Assembly: GCF_003473485.1 (NCBI RefSeq)
Contig: NC_053042.1
Location: 1,748,501 to 1,812,500, forward strand
Length of the DNA stretch: 64,000 bases
Source of the DNA: Medicago truncatula
Lineage: Eukaryota > Streptophyta > Magnoliopsida > Fabales > Fabaceae
Direction: 5' to 3'
Shown here: positions 21,907 through 35,102 of the stretch, one piece after another
Numbering within the stretch: the stretch's first letter is position 1
Layout of the letters: each line of letters starts with the position of its first letter
Made by a program: the position numbers and the translations under genes
The notes under the pieces: model-generated
The model's input: only the letters and a program-made list of their open reading frames with translations
Told to the model about the DNA's origin: nothing
Databases searched by the model: none

Positions 21907-24900
21907 AAAGATGATCCTGATTCTACATGCACAAAAGTCTTCCAATTAAGTTGTCTGCATATTGGATTTTGTGGAGTATCTTTTACTTGGTTTCAACGCA
22001 TCCAGGGGAAATAAAAAGGTCTTATGTTTACTATTGGCACATCAATACAATTTCAATTAATTGCCACCATTGTCGAATATTCTCACTAACTCCCGAAGTC
22101 CACACATAAGTTATGCTCTCTCCCTCTAAAACTATAAATTCCTTTTAAGAAAAAAAATGTTAACAATTGTCCTTAAGGTATCTAACTTATTCCTAATCCT
22201 AATTAACACTCCAATTAACGCTGCCAACCCTAATTCTACTGTTTTTAGGCGCCAATTGTTATTAAAACCATTGGATCTAATCACTTAGTGCGCCATTAAT
22301 TTCTACATCTAATCATGAAATTTGAAATGCATTGGAAAAATATGACAATTACTATGCACACCGCTCAATACATGACTTACTTCCCTTCTAGCGTGTATTT
22401 TCCAAGGCTCTTTCTGAGTGTGTTCAATACCGATTTCTCTCTTCTTCCTCAAGCATACTCTCTCTGTCCACCGCCTCCGCCCTCATATGGCATGGGCCTC
22501 AGCCTTAATACACCGCCTCTAAACTTACCCCGTCGACAACGCTACCTCTCCCACCTTCTGCCTCGCGTGTTGTCTATCGCCTCCTCTCTCTCTCTCTCTC
22601 TCTCTCTCTCAAACAATGTTCATTGTAAATTCATCATTGGTTGTTGGTAGAAGGCTCTCGATGGTGGTTAATATGGGTGCTTTCCGTTCATGCCCTCTAT
22701 CTTTACCAACCTCTCATGTTGTCGGCTCTGCCATTCCACCATTTTCGCTTCAGAATTCGACCTCGCCGCGATTCTCCGATCACCTTCCGACAGTTTCCGA
22801 GATGAAATTGGAAATGTGAGCTGGTGAGAAAGCAATGCCGAAGTCGCCGCCGTCGTTGGAGACGCATTGTCATTATATTTAATATTGATAATTTTATTTA
22901 ATCTTTAAACATTTTACAATATAATTATTTTTTCCCCTTAAAAAAATATTTATAATTAATTTTTTATATAATTATTGCAATATTATGCGAGTCTTAGCAT
23001 GTTGTTCAATACTTTACCTCCATGAAAAGCAAATCAACCATAGCATCTCCTTATGTATCTCCGAACTCCCCCTCCGCCTCCTCACCCTCAACCACCGTCG
23101 TTACCCCTAAATATCGCTGACATTTCTTTCAAAAATCCGATTACAACACACATGAACCACGGGCTCGCCACGACGCTTGGAATTTGACTCGATAATTAAC
23201 TCGTTGAACACGTTCATTACTTAGATGAAATAAACTTAAATTATATAGTTCGACTCGTTTGCTTCATAAATTGGCTCAATTATATGTATAAATGTGTGTG
23301 CGCACGAGCACGTGCGCGTGTGTGGGGAATTACATGTACTAATTTTAGTATACTTTTTATATTAATTAATAGTTTTTTTATTCTTCGTAGATTGCTATGT
23401 TCACAACATGACAACACTAGTCCACCCAACCCACATTGTCTTCATCTTGATCTCTTCTTGTTCAGTCTCCCTCAATCAACTCAACTAAAATATCATAGCT
23501 TTTACATTCAAAAAACATCCTGTAGATTACAAATATGAAATTAATCACAGGCTAGTGGCTACTCCCAGTAGCTTTCATTGTCGTTGTACTAGTGCTAGTG
23601 ACCGGCAACGCACTACACGATCCGTCCTAGAGTTCGATATGATGGGCTTCCCACCTAGCTAGAGGATAATTTAGGTGCACCGCAGGATTGAAAGGTTGTA
23701 GAGGCGTACATAGAGATCGCAAAAAAGAAACGTGCCCGCAGATATCTAATGATAAAATCCATCATGGACACATGACGGGTGGTTTAACAAATATGATTAT
23801 AATAAACGAGTATTTAAGTACTTATTACTTTATTAATGCTATGCTACTGCTCCTTTAAGTGTTGCTTGCCAAGGGTACTAGAGGCACCATTTTTAAGCTT
23901 TGGACGTTAATTAATTGATTGGCAATTGGAGATGCATTAGGTAAAGGTGATTCTCCCAACAAAGTCTTTGAAAAACCATAATCTTTCTCTTATATATGTT
24001 TGTTTCTTTTCTCTTTGATGATCTCCAGTATTTGGTAAGGGCTGAATAGTTTTAGGTCACCGATGGGAGGCTTAAAATTGTGAATCACCAAATTTTAGAG
24101 AACATAACAATAATTTAGTCGGGGCAGGCAACACATTTACCTTGAGAAAAAAAATATTTAGTATGAAATTTATCAACAATGTATATATTGATTTGTCTTA
24201 ACATTATCATTCATTTGATGTTTTTGTTAAGCATTAAAATTAAAAACTTAATATCATGGATTATTTTTTTTCTTCAAGAAAATGGGGCAAGCCCAAAACT
24301 GAAAAAAACTAACTATTACTACAAGAGTCAACAAACCTTTAATCTACCAACAAGGCATAAGAGGTAAAGTTGAGAACAAAATAAAAAATATGACTAGACA
24401 AAAGTAAATTATGACCACACTATGCAAAAGAATTTGGCGCATAATTCATCTAGACGATGAATATGTCGCACCTTACATCTCAACAAACGGTTAAAAAGAT
24501 CTTGAGATATTTTGAGTCTGCAATTCAAAACTTTAGAAATGAGGTTAAAGGTGTGAAATTTTAATTGATAAATTTTGAAAACAACATTGATGGGCTAACT
24601 AACCAGCATGTCATGGAAAGGTAACTTCTCTACAAGCCTCCGTTTTTGTTGGAAAGCCCCTCATTTATCCGAAGCTAACTTCGGATAGTGAAAATATCTC
24701 ACAATGCATGTTTTAATAGGTATTTTTTTGCTACAAATTTCACAAAGAGTTATGATATTTGTACAACCATATCTAACAACTTTGATCGCAACTTTTATTT
24801 ACTCTCTTCCTATTGGTCCAAAACAATAGAGAGAAAAAGAAAGAGAGAAATTAAGAATATAATGTAAGTATGAGAGAGAAAGTTGTCAAAAATTGTCAAA

Positions 24901-25342
24901 AAGTGGATGTACATATATCATTTCTTTTTCACAAAATGTAAGATCCAATGGGCATTTTTTTTCCTTTTCAAGTTGAGCAACCTGGTGCATGAACAACAAA
25001 CATCTCATAGAAAAGAGTGGTGTCAAAATTTTCAATCATATACCTCTAGTTACTCTGCCATATTCTTTGAACGATTTAATAATGAAGACATAACAAGAAG
25101 GGTTGACCCATTTTACCACTCCTAAATTTGTGTTTAATTGTTAACTTTTATGATTTTTTTGTTATGATACAGAGAAAAATAAAAAATAAAAAATATTATG
25201 AAATTAAATTAAAAATGAAAAAATAAAAATAAATAGAAGCACAAATGAATGAAACCTCTTCTCTTCTGGGTTGGGTTGGGGTTAGAGAGAAATGAGAAAG
25301 TGTTTGTTACTACCACAGCGAGTTTAGGTCTGGAAAAACGAA
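21907..25342. other. Gene-poor intergenic region
   Basis: No convincing gene. It contains a (TC)n run at 22584-22610 within a C-rich stretch (22440-22760), and an alternating purine-pyrimidine tract at 23287-23322 (GTGTGTGCGCACGAGCACGT). Short open frames here lack codon bias and known motifs. The last 150 bp before 25343 are A-rich and then turn to GGGTTGGGTTGGGG-like sequence, probably the promoter and leader of the methyltransferase gene. Confidence 0.4.
22584..22610. repeat. (TC)n microsatellite
   Basis: A pure CT dinucleotide run of about 13 units in a C-rich intergenic stretch. Confidence 0.9.
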
Positions 25343-28300
25343 ATGGCAACGATTTCTAAGATATCGTCACTGTTATTCTCTTCATCCAAACCTAAACTCA
25401 TTCACCACATCCTCTCTCCTTCTTCTAATCTCAGAACCCTCACCACTGCTTCTTCCAGAATCACAAAGACCAAGAAAACAGAAGCAGCACTTGCCAAGGA
25501 AAAGAGAAGAACGCGTTCTGACAAAGAACTCGACCAGGAGACAATTATTGAGCTTTACAACAATAACTCTCATCTTCATGTTCCTGTTATGCTTTCTCAA
25601 GTCTTAGATGTTTTCTCAAATTGTTCCTTAACTTCTTTTGTTGATTGTACTCTTGGTGCTGCTGGTCACTCTACAAATGTTAGTTTCATAAACTAATCAT
25701 CAGTAGAAATTTTTAATTATAGAAAAGTAGAAGAGATAAGCTGTTTTGCTCAAAATAAGCCTAATCCAAACGGGACCTAAGATAACTTGTCAAAATAGCT
25801 TATCATATGTTCTTAAGTTGTTTTCAACTTATTTTATCTTTTATTATAGAAATAGTTTATACATACCTGCTTATGCTATAAGCTCCAAATTAAGTTGTTT
25901 ATACAAACATGTCTTAAGTTCTATGCATTCACATTGTAAAACACAATTATCCAATCAACAGAATATTATATAGCTAAAATGGTGAAATCTGATTTTAGAG
26001 TTTTACATTGCATAATTCTTAAACTTAATGTACTTTGTTAATCAAGTGGTTGATGAACTTCAGTTAAAGTCGAATCCATCTGGAGTATCTGACTTTGATT
26101 CCTAGCTGAAACAATTATTGGCTAGACTTCATTTCCATCCCCACCCAATCCCCAAATTACTAGGGGCCCTAGAAACTGGGGGATTAAGACCATAAAAAAA
26201 TATACTTTGTATATCCTTATAAATTTTCATGTCATTATAAGAGGATTTTGACTCTCCCATTCCCTTCAAGAAATTGAATCACACAATAAAGATTTAAAAT
26301 TATTACTCTCCTCGTCTCTATTTCTCTTCAACCAAATACTATGTAAAAATGTTGATTTCGATGCATGTTAGATTTTTTTTTATTAGTGGTGCTTATGCAC
26401 AAAGCTCATCTTTCTCTGTTATTTCTTGCTATTGAATGGTTGAATGGAATAGGTGATTAGAGGTCATCCGGAGTTGAAGTATTTTGTTGGGATGGATGTG
26501 GACCCTGTGGGGCGTGACACGGCTCAATCCCGCATCAGTTCAGTTTTGGACGATAGGGAGTCTAGTGTGAAAGTGTTTACTGTGTTAAGGAATTTTAGGC
26601 ACATCAAATCTGTGCTTAGAGGAACGGGCGAGGAGCACTTAGGGGCTGCGTCTATTGATGGCATCTTGATGGACCTGGGCATGTCATCTATGCAGGTTCA
26701 TTTCCCTGCTTTATATAGGAACATACACTGACTTGCTTTCTTGTGTTGTGTCATATTCATGGTTATATATCGCAGTTATATTTTTTTCTTAAAGACGTGT
26801 TGAAATGCTATGTTTTGTGGCTGTAGAATGTAGTTCAAAACCATGATTATGTCTTATCTTATGGTGCTGGAATTTGTGGTTGAGTTGAATCTTTCATCAT
26901 GTCTTGAATGACGTGAAGTTTTCTTATTGTTTGTTCCGTATATGTTTTTTGTTTTAGGTGGATGATCCTCAAAGAGGGTTCAGTGTGCTTGGTGATGGAC
27001 CCCTTGATATGCGCATGGATCCTCAGGTAGACTTTAATGCATTTAGGAGTTCAATGAAAATTTACGCTCTTTGGAGAAAGAATAGATATCCTTGTAAATT
27101 ATTTATCTGTAGAATAAGTGCTTTCTGATCGATTACTAGGAGTAAAAAGTGTTGGCATCATGTAAATGTTGTAGCATTGTATGGTGCTTTATTTTGTAGT
27201 CTCTTTTCTTAATTTGAATGGTCCAACTCCAACTGAAGACATGTATTGCTATTTCTATAATACAGTTTTGTGGATATATAGCCTGACTTGTGCTTCTGTC
27301 TAAATTCTAATCTTCGAACTTTCACGCTAATGAGATATGCCTATTTCCTTTTGCACCTCATTGTAATATTTTTGAGTGATTGATTATTTAAGTAAATAAG
27401 TTACGCGTTGCATCATATTTTTTCGCCTGCTTACTGCAGAGTAATACATGATTTATCTTTCCTATTAAACTGATGGACAGGCCTATGACAGGCAAGCCTT
27501 AAAGCAGAAGACATATTAAATTCTTGGCCAGATACTGAAGTGGGCCGTATCCTAAGGGATTATGGGGAAGAGAGTAATTGGCGTACTCTGCAGAAGAAAA
27601 TTGTCCTAGCCCGTTTAGAAGGTGGATTACATTCCACTACCGACTTGCTGGATCTCATTCAGCGTGTGACTCCTGGAATGAAAGGTCTGTTGTCCTTCTC
27701 CAGTTTTCTATTGCAGCTCTATTTTTTTTCTAGGACTATAAGCATCATTTCTCATGCATATGCCATTAATGATCGAACTACAATTTTCAAATTCATAATA
27801 TGGTATCACATGGTAAAATTTTCCCCCCTCCACCGTAACTATCCCTTCATATTCAAATGCTACTCCAGATCCCACAAATGTTTACTACATTTTCTCCTAA
27901 TGAAAATTCCTACCTGGTACTATTGTCCCCAATTCTCGAAGACCATAACTATACCATAGTTGGGCTTGTGCTATGACGATGACTTTACAGACCAAGAACA
28001 AATTCGATTTCAAAGGTGGTTCAAACAAGAAATTTTTTGAGGAAGACACACTCTTTTGACTATGACTACCAAGGGGATATTGTCTGCATTTCTCAACTTC
28101 ATGTTGATCTTTACTCCTTGAAACAAGCTCTGATATACCTTTGGTTGTTTACTTTACCAAGCTCTGATACCATATTTTGCATTTGAGAAATGTAGTAGTT
28201 GGATTCTCATTTGAAGTATAAAATATTTTATGCAAGTAGTGGACAATGGCAACTAAAACTGAAACTAATAATAGATCAAGATTAAGTGGATTTTTTATCA

Positions 28301-28895
28301 TCTAGTAGATTACACGATCTAACATGTTATTTTCTTTTCAAAGCCATTCTTGACCTACATGTTTTCTGGCATATGAACGATTCGTGTCGTGAGCTTTGAC
28401 TCAGGCCTCAGGCCACAAAGTTTTTCATGGAAAGTTGCGAACTGTAATTATTAACATGCAAATTTTGATTACACTGTAACAGGGGGGAGACAAGGTTGGA
28501 TAAAAACAGCAACCCGGGTATTTCAAGCATTGAGAATCGCTGTCAATGATGAACTGAAGACTCTTGAGGATTCTCTCTATTCTTGTTTTGACTGTCTTGC
28601 ACCTGGTGGAAGGCTTGCTGTCATATCCTTTCACAGTTTGGAGGACAGAATTGTGAAGCAGACATTTCTTAATATAATTAAAGGAAATGAAGACATGGGA
28701 GAAGGGGAGAGTTGCAATAGTGATCTTAGGAAGATGATTGATGAAATCAAAGAAAAAGAAGCTTGGATAAGACAAGTAATGCCTGGATCAAATGGAATTA
28801 TTCTCACAAAAAGACCAATCACGCCATCAGAAGATGAAGAGAACTTGAACCGCAGAAGTAGAAGTGCAAAGCTCAGGGTTATTCAAAAGCTTTGA
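25343..28895 (+). CDS. Organellar 16S rRNA m4C methyltransferase, RsmH/MraW family (CMAL-like)
   Basis: Five exons (25343-25678, 26453-26695, 26958-27026, 27492-27684, 28483-28895) join in frame to 1254 nt, 417 residues. The first 60 residues are rich in Ser, Thr, Arg and Lys, as for an organelle transit peptide. The methyltransferase fold starts at [24 protein letters not shown] is the S-adenosylmethionine loop, and [12 protein letters not shown], the signature [18 protein letters not shown] and [20 protein letters not shown] follow. [13 protein letters not shown] and [11 protein letters not shown] close it. Bacterial RsmH methylates N4 of C1402 in 16S rRNA, and the Arabidopsis relative CMAL acts on chloroplast rRNA. 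Plastid rather than mitochondrial location is inferred. Exon 4 uses the second of two nearby AGs (27491), the one that keeps frame. Confidence 0.93.
25740..25985. repeat. hAT-like repeat in intron 1 of the methyltransferase gene
   Basis: Sequence such as TTCTTAAGTTGTTTTCAACT, TTATTTTATCTTTTATTATA, AGAAATAGTTTATACATACC and GCTTATGCTATAAGCTCC recurs, with changes, at 30290-30430. The two belong to one dispersed family related by TATAAGC motifs to the elements in UBP26. Ends are not sharply defined. Confidence 0.4.
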
Positions 28896-30079
28896 AGATT
28901 CATAAGATTGCTGTTTGGAGTAGAGCTCTTAGAAATATGTGTATTCATAAACTTGTCCGTATCTTTGCTTTAGAAATTATATTCACTCATCAGTAGAAAA
29001 GTTCTAGGTTTTTGAAGAAAAACGATATTGAAATAAAAAAATTGATGTCATATTTGATGTCAAGTATGACGTTTTTTTGGTTTTTATGTGTATTTTTTAA
29101 ATACATGAAAAGTAAGAGAGAGGTATGTGTATTTTTTTTTAAGAGAGATATATGTGTATTTTTTTATATATTAGAAATGTCCGAGAGATATAGAGATAAA
29201 TATACACGATATCACTTAAGGTGTCGGTATTTTGTTGCTCAAATAACACAACTCATCTTTGAATGACTTGCACATAAGGTTGCAACATTTTAAAGAATTT
29301 TTAACTTGAGTAAATGCAACTTTTTAAACATAAATAGACAATTTGGTCAATGAAAATGTCATTTGTACTCATTTGATTTTTGAAAGTCAGCTTATTTAAA
29401 TTGGTTTGAAAAATTAAGAATTACTAATGAATTTATGTCACACTGTCAATTGACTTAATATTTACCTTTTTACTAAATAATTTGTCTAAATTTTCAAAAT
29501 TCAAACAAATAATTTGTCTGTATTTTTTAAATAATAAATTTTAAATAAAATCATAAAAATATTATACTAAAAAAACAGTGATGATTAAGATTAAAAACAA
29601 TTAATAAAGGAAATCTCTGTCATTTATTTATTTATTTATCTATGTCTAAATATATGGATTAAAGAGACAAATTTTCAACAGGTTAGCATGCGAATAACCA
29701 TGCATACTAGTGAGTGGTTAGCAAACAACCTGTATTTGTTTTGTTTTTTTACTGTCAAAGGAAACATATACACACACACTTGTTGTGACAGTTAGGGGGA
29801 GTTGTGAGTGACAGTGGCATTTAAGAGATAAGATCAACTCTCAACTCTTTTTTGTCTGTCTCCCTTACCACACAGATTCATTGATTGATGGGTGATTATG
29901 TAACCAATGTTTTTTTTTCCCTTCACTTTTCCACTAGCTCTGCAATCAAATTATTATCATTACTAACTAAAAAATATTCCATAATTTCAAGATTTCACAG
30001 TTATTGGAGCTGATTTTTATGTTCCATTAATAGTTTGGTTCTTTCTTTTTGCAGCAAAAGCAATCCTTTTGTGTAACAA
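28896..30079. other. Intergenic region between the methyltransferase and DUF1997 genes
   Basis: AT-rich sequence with T-runs. No gene or clear element is seen. The last part (about 29850-30060) contains TCTGTCTCCCTTACC and an acceptor-like TTTTTGCAG at 30047-30055, which could belong to a spliced leader of the DUF1997 gene. Confidence 0.35.
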
Positions 30080-30940
30080 ATGGTATGGACATGGACAACA
30101 ATTCTGGGCCACACATTCCTTCCAAAATTTCACCCACTGGTTTGTTCACTTACCTTCATTACATTGGTATGCATATTACACACACATAACAACTTTTACC
30201 TTCACCAATTTGGTAGCAGTATAGATAAGATATGCAAATTTACATTTTTTTCCTTCATATTTTTGTGCCGTGTCCGTGTCAATGCTTCATAGTGCTTATG
30301 AAAATAGCTTATACGAAAACAATATCAGTTTATTTTATCTTTTATTATGGAAATAGCTTGTAACAAGTGCTTATATATATGATAAGAACTTATGATATAC
30401 GCTGTAAATTAAGTTGTTTATCCAAGCAGGATCTAAAGCATAATCGTATTTGCTTTTAGTTTTTTGATAGACAAATATTAGTAAGTTAGTGATTATGCTA
30501 GTGTCCTAGGTTTGAACCTTGGACCTCCTTCTTACAACGCCTTCTGTGTCTCTTAGTTCACTAATTAAGCTACTGTCTGTCATGGGACTATACTCACTTT
30601 TAGGGACAAATTTGTCACTTTCTTTTCACTTCGTCTCCTGTTTTCAGATATTTGTATTCATGATTATTTATCCAATGATGAGAACTTCTTTTAACACTTT
30701 TTGTGTGTGCTTTTTCAAAGACATTTTTACTTGGATATACATGATTTATTTGCTAAATTGAGAACTAATTGTGTACTATGTAGCACCTTTGTTTCTGCTC
30801 TATCTGAAATGATTGAAGTATCTTTTTTTTCTTCCATTTTTTTCCTGTTGGATTGTAGGTCTCAAATCTTGTGAACTTTGATCTTTTCTATGAGTTGTTA
30901 CTTTTGTTCATAAATTTGATTCATTTATTTTAGTAAGAAA
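30080..30940 (+). other. Possible 5' leader of the DUF1997 gene, with a small ORF
   Basis: An ATG at 30080 opens a frame whose first 30 codons end at a donor-like GTATGC (30170). If joined to the acceptor TTTTAG at 30933, the next codon is TAA. This stretch would therefore be an upstream ORF, not a transit peptide fused to DUF1997. The intron contains a hAT-like repeat (30290-30430) and a SINE-like scrap near 30480-30540. This is an inference from splice signals only. Confidence 0.25.
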
Positions 30941-33487
30941 ATGGACATCAAGGTGAAGGCGGTGACTTCCTCGGATTCAAATGCAAAGAAAGCAAATTTG
31001 TTTGCTGCCAAAAAGGAAAGAGTTAAACTACCAACATATGATGATGATGATGTTCTTGGAGGAAAGGAATACCACATCAGTGAATTTCTAAGCCAGCCTA
31101 GTGGAATTGCAGCAGTGTTGAACACAAAGGTCTTACAATCATTTCAATCTCTTGATGCTAACACATACAGGTCTGACACATCTTTAATTCTTTTCTGGTG
31201 GTTTGGAGAATGCAAATAGTTTCACTCATCTAAATATTGAAATTAAAGTAAAGTGATGTTCAGGAATAGTTTACAATTGGCTGTATATATATAATTCTAT
31301 TTCTATAGTCAGTACTGAAGATGAAATAGTTCAGCAGATAAACTCAGTTTCACCATATACAAAATTGGTCGAAAATACTATTCCTTATATTTGGAATGTG
31401 TGACTATGGCCCTGTATGAGTAAGCAACTAAATGAAGCGCTTATAGCGAAGTGCTTATGTATAAGCTATTTTTTTAACCAAAGATAAAATAAAGTCAAAC
31501 TATTTCATGTAAGTTATAAGTTATTTTCATAAGCAATCTTGGAGAGTTTATGTGAACAAATGAAGTAGATAAGCTTAAACTATTTTCACAAGTGCTTATG
31601 GTTGTAGATAAGCTTATATAAGCCAATCCAAATAAGCCTTACATAATCAATTGTGACAATTGATTATGTAAGGCTTATTTGGATTGGCTTATAGAGTTTA
31701 GACAACAAAAACTTCTTTTCTGAATATACTATATATATTATGAACTCTAGCAATTAATAACTATCTTATTGTTCTTGTGCTGTGGAAGAAGTTTGAATCT
31801 GAAATAGAAATAATTACTTATTGTATATGCAGGTGTGAACTTCCAAAACTTAAACTTTTGAAGTTTGAAGTTTCTCCTTTCATAGATCTGCGTGTTACCT
31901 CAACTGATGAAGATTGCTTGGTTGAAATGATTTCTTGTAAGGTGTTCCCTTTACAGGATTTTACAGCTTTAATTTTTTTCCTTTCGGTAGAGCAACAGAT
32001 GGAATGAAACACACATATGCGCACACACGATGAGATGCATTGACATGCATGCAACTCATCCCTGTGTATTAAATCTTAATCATCATTCTTGAAAATGGAA
32101 TCACATTCAATATATACTCTTCTCCCATGAAGTCACCTGATTACAAAGCATGTCTTTTTCATGCTGTAACACATATAATGAGCTTAAATCTTAAATCAAA
32201 TAAACATATATTACCATTTTGATTTGAAGAATTGTTGATTTCCTTTTCTTAAAATGAAGACTTAAATTTCTTCAATGCATCAATATATCAATTTTCCTAA
32301 AACATGCATATTTGTTTAACTAAGGCCCTAAGATTCGATAAACGTGATATAAACTTCAGTTTTATTGAACATGCATCTTTGCAACATTCTTAGCCACTTA
32401 TCCCATTTCATTTTCGAATACTTCACTATATTTTTTTTTGCAGTTTGAGGGTTCAGAAATTGTGGAAGAGCTAAACGACCACTTTTCAGGTATCTGCTTT
32501 GTGTGCATAGTTTTTATTTATTTTGATACCATATTATTCGCGCAAAGCATCCATCAACTTTGCTGATGACTAATCTCTGTTGGGGAGCTTGTCTGACCAC
32601 TTTTAGTGGGGTCTTTCTTCCCAATCAAATTTTTTTTCCATCCACAAGGCTCGAACTTGAGACGTTGCTTAAGATATCTAAGTCCACTTTTTGTGGGGTC
32701 TTTCCTACCAACCACATTTTCCCGTGTCGCAGCAATGTTTATTAATCATTTCTATGGATTTGCAGCATTTATGGTAAATCACATGACATGGAGTGACGCT
32801 GATATTGAATCATTTTTGGAAGTTGATGTGAAGTTGAATCTCACACTTGAGGTTACTCTTATACTCAAACTAAAAATATAGCATATATTGTCAGTTTTCA
32901 CATTCATATTTGATTCCTGCTTGATCCTTGCTATTTCAATTTCTTATCTGCATATAATGTAAACATTTTTTAATATTACTGTACTTATCATTTTTCTTAC
33001 ATCTAAAAAATATTCTGTTTTGCAGATCTACACACGACCATTCACTGTAATGCCTATTTCAGCTGTTGAAGGTCCTGGAAACATGTGAGTTATTTAGTTC
33101 ATAATCTTACAGCTAACTCAATGTAAAAACTGATCAACTGAATGACATTACATTGAAAACGGAAGATTACATTACAACTAACTCTTACCAAATTTGATTG
33201 AATGGTTTGTCTGAGAACAAATATTTTCTTTTAACTTTCGATGCTGTAGTTTTTTCCTTGTGATATTATATGATTCTATGCAACTTAGAATCAGATATTA
33301 TAATATAGAAAATGTGGCTATGTGCAGAATGATGCAAGCTTTGGTGGACAAGCTCGTGCCACTTCTACTTCAACAGATGGTACAAGGTTATGATGAATGG
33401 GTTCAAAAGCAAACGTATCATCTAAACCAGTCTTCTAGTGAAGGAAATTTTGTAGTAGAGACAACAGAGGGAGGGAGAACCTTTTGA
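30941..33487 (+). CDS. DUF1997 family protein
   Basis: Six exons (30941-31170, 31833-31941, 32444-32489, 32766-32851, 33026-33084, 33328-33487) join to 690 nt, 229 residues, all with GT-AG borders in matching phase. The protein reads KKERVKLPTYDDDD, YHISEFLSQPSGIAAVLNTK, LKFEVSPFIDLRVTSTDEDC, AFMVNHMTW, FLEVDVKLNLTLEIYTRPFT and MMQALVDKLVPLLLQQMVQ. I recognise this as DUF1997, a plant and cyanobacterial family of unknown function related in shape to lipid-binding folds. Homologues usually carry a plastid targeting extension. The start here (ATG at 30941, stop 18 bases upstream of it in frame) gives none, so a missing 5' exon is possible. Function is not assigned. Confidence 0.82.
31420..31692. 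repeat. hAT-like repeat ending in a perfect 37-bp palindrome (intron 1 of DUF1997 gene)
   Basis: From 31420 the sequence has the GCTTAT/ATAAGC-rich make-up of the local MITE family. At its right end, 31618-31654 and 31656-31692 are exact inverted copies of each other, 37 bp each, separated by a single G at 31655. The arms begin ATAAGCCAATCCAAATAAGC. Confidence 0.85.
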
Positions 33488-35102
33488 TGTTTATGAAATA
33501 GGGAGAGAAGAAAATGATTAAGTACAAGCATTTGGTTTTAGGAAGTTTGTGTTAAGACTGTCAATGTAATGTCTCTTCTGCAAGTATCTTATTTTTTTGG
33601 TTACAATAAATTGATTTTTAGTTTGGTAAGGAATTACATTATTATAAACTTATAAGTGTTATCTGAGCTTTGCAGCCTACCTTTATATGTACATGGCAAA
33701 GAAAAAAACTGTTAACAGTGCAACACGTGAGCTATTCATGGTGAAATATAAAAAATAATATATAAAATAGTTTCAGAAATTTTGCAGTATTGAAAAATGT
33801 CGTTTTATGTAAAAAGTTATTGGTCTAAATTGATTATATACCATCTTTAAACTCACCTGTTTTGGATAAGTGAGAAGGCATGCTTGAAGAAAGACATATA
33901 TTATTACTCTCTAAAGTTTAAAATTTTATTTTGTAACTTTATCATTTAAATATTTTTTAATCAATAATAATATTATGAAATCAGGAAACATACAACATAT
34001 TTTAGCTTGATATATGTCTACATTATTTTTAATCAGGATACACTTGTATGTTCCGGACAGGGGCTAGCAAAGGTAGCTAGCAGCAGTGGCCTTCAAGTGA
34101 TATTGGGAGGGTTATGAACAAAAAAACTCAAGTATACATGACTTTTAAAAATTGCTCAAAATTTATTATGATCCTTACCTTCTAAATAATTATTTTAATC
34201 ATTTATGCTTAAAATGTTGTACAAATTTAGTAATCTCTATTAAATATGATTTGAAATATGTTATTCTCAATATATTTATTCAATATTTCCTAAATCAGAG
34301 GTGAAATTGAAATTCCAAATGAGAATCAAAATCAGGATCAAAGTAAATTAATGCTATGAGGAAAATCTGTATCACATTCAAGTTTTCATTTAACCAGAAG
34401 TACAATTCAGGCCTGAAGTTGATAGCTACCGTCTACACGAACAAACAAATGGTATTTCAAACAAAAAGTAACAAGCAGTTTTCAATATTCATATTTGAAC
34501 CCAATCAGTTTTTTTTTTTTTTTTTCATTCTCAGCAGAAAACAACTAGGTTCAGCCCATTATTTTGATTCACTGTCACAGTCCTCTATCATTCCTGTAGA
34601 ACAGCTACTAAACAGGACTTTTGATTCAAAAATACAAAAAAAACTGATTGCTTGAGTTGCAGAAATCTGTCATTATGAAATTTATGAATTACCGCCATCC
34701 TACTATGGTGGCCTTTACTTGACTTTTCATCTCATCAAGCAAAAATGTCTACTGTCATTCATGAAAATAGCAGGATCAATATATCCAGTCTTGGAACATT
34801 TAACACTTTCTTAATAGGCAACACACCAACAAAATTGACCAGTTGGAACTCAACTTGAAATCTAAGCAAACATGAATAATAGTTCAAACACAAAATTACA
34901 TGCTTTAAACAGCAGAAACATAAGACAACAAACAATACTCACGTCCACATTCAAAGGCTAAAGTAGTAAACAAGCATGCTCAATTCCTGGACCACAGTAT
35001 TTGGTTTTCATGCTTCTCCTTTGAACTGGAAACATGGTATTTGGTTTTCTGGGAGTAATCCACATGACTATCCCTCTTACAGCCTTTATTTTCCCGCTCT
35101 TC
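33488..35102. other. Region between the DUF1997 and CWC21-like genes
   Basis: Holds the presumed 3' ends of the two convergent genes. The DUF1997 side has AATAAA at 33605-33610, about 120 bp after the stop. The CWC21 side (34650-35102) is A/T-balanced and unremarkable. The middle is AT-rich with no gene found. Confidence 0.4.

Noticed and set aside
22315-22819. Two overlapping plus-strand frames in a C-rich stretch
   Set aside because: They are driven by the (TC)n run and C-rich composition, with no motif and no splice context.
30080-30292. A 70-residue protein or plastid transit peptide of the DUF1997 gene
   Set aside because: Joining it to the next acceptor gives an immediate stop, and the frame shows no family resemblance; at most it is an upstream ORF.
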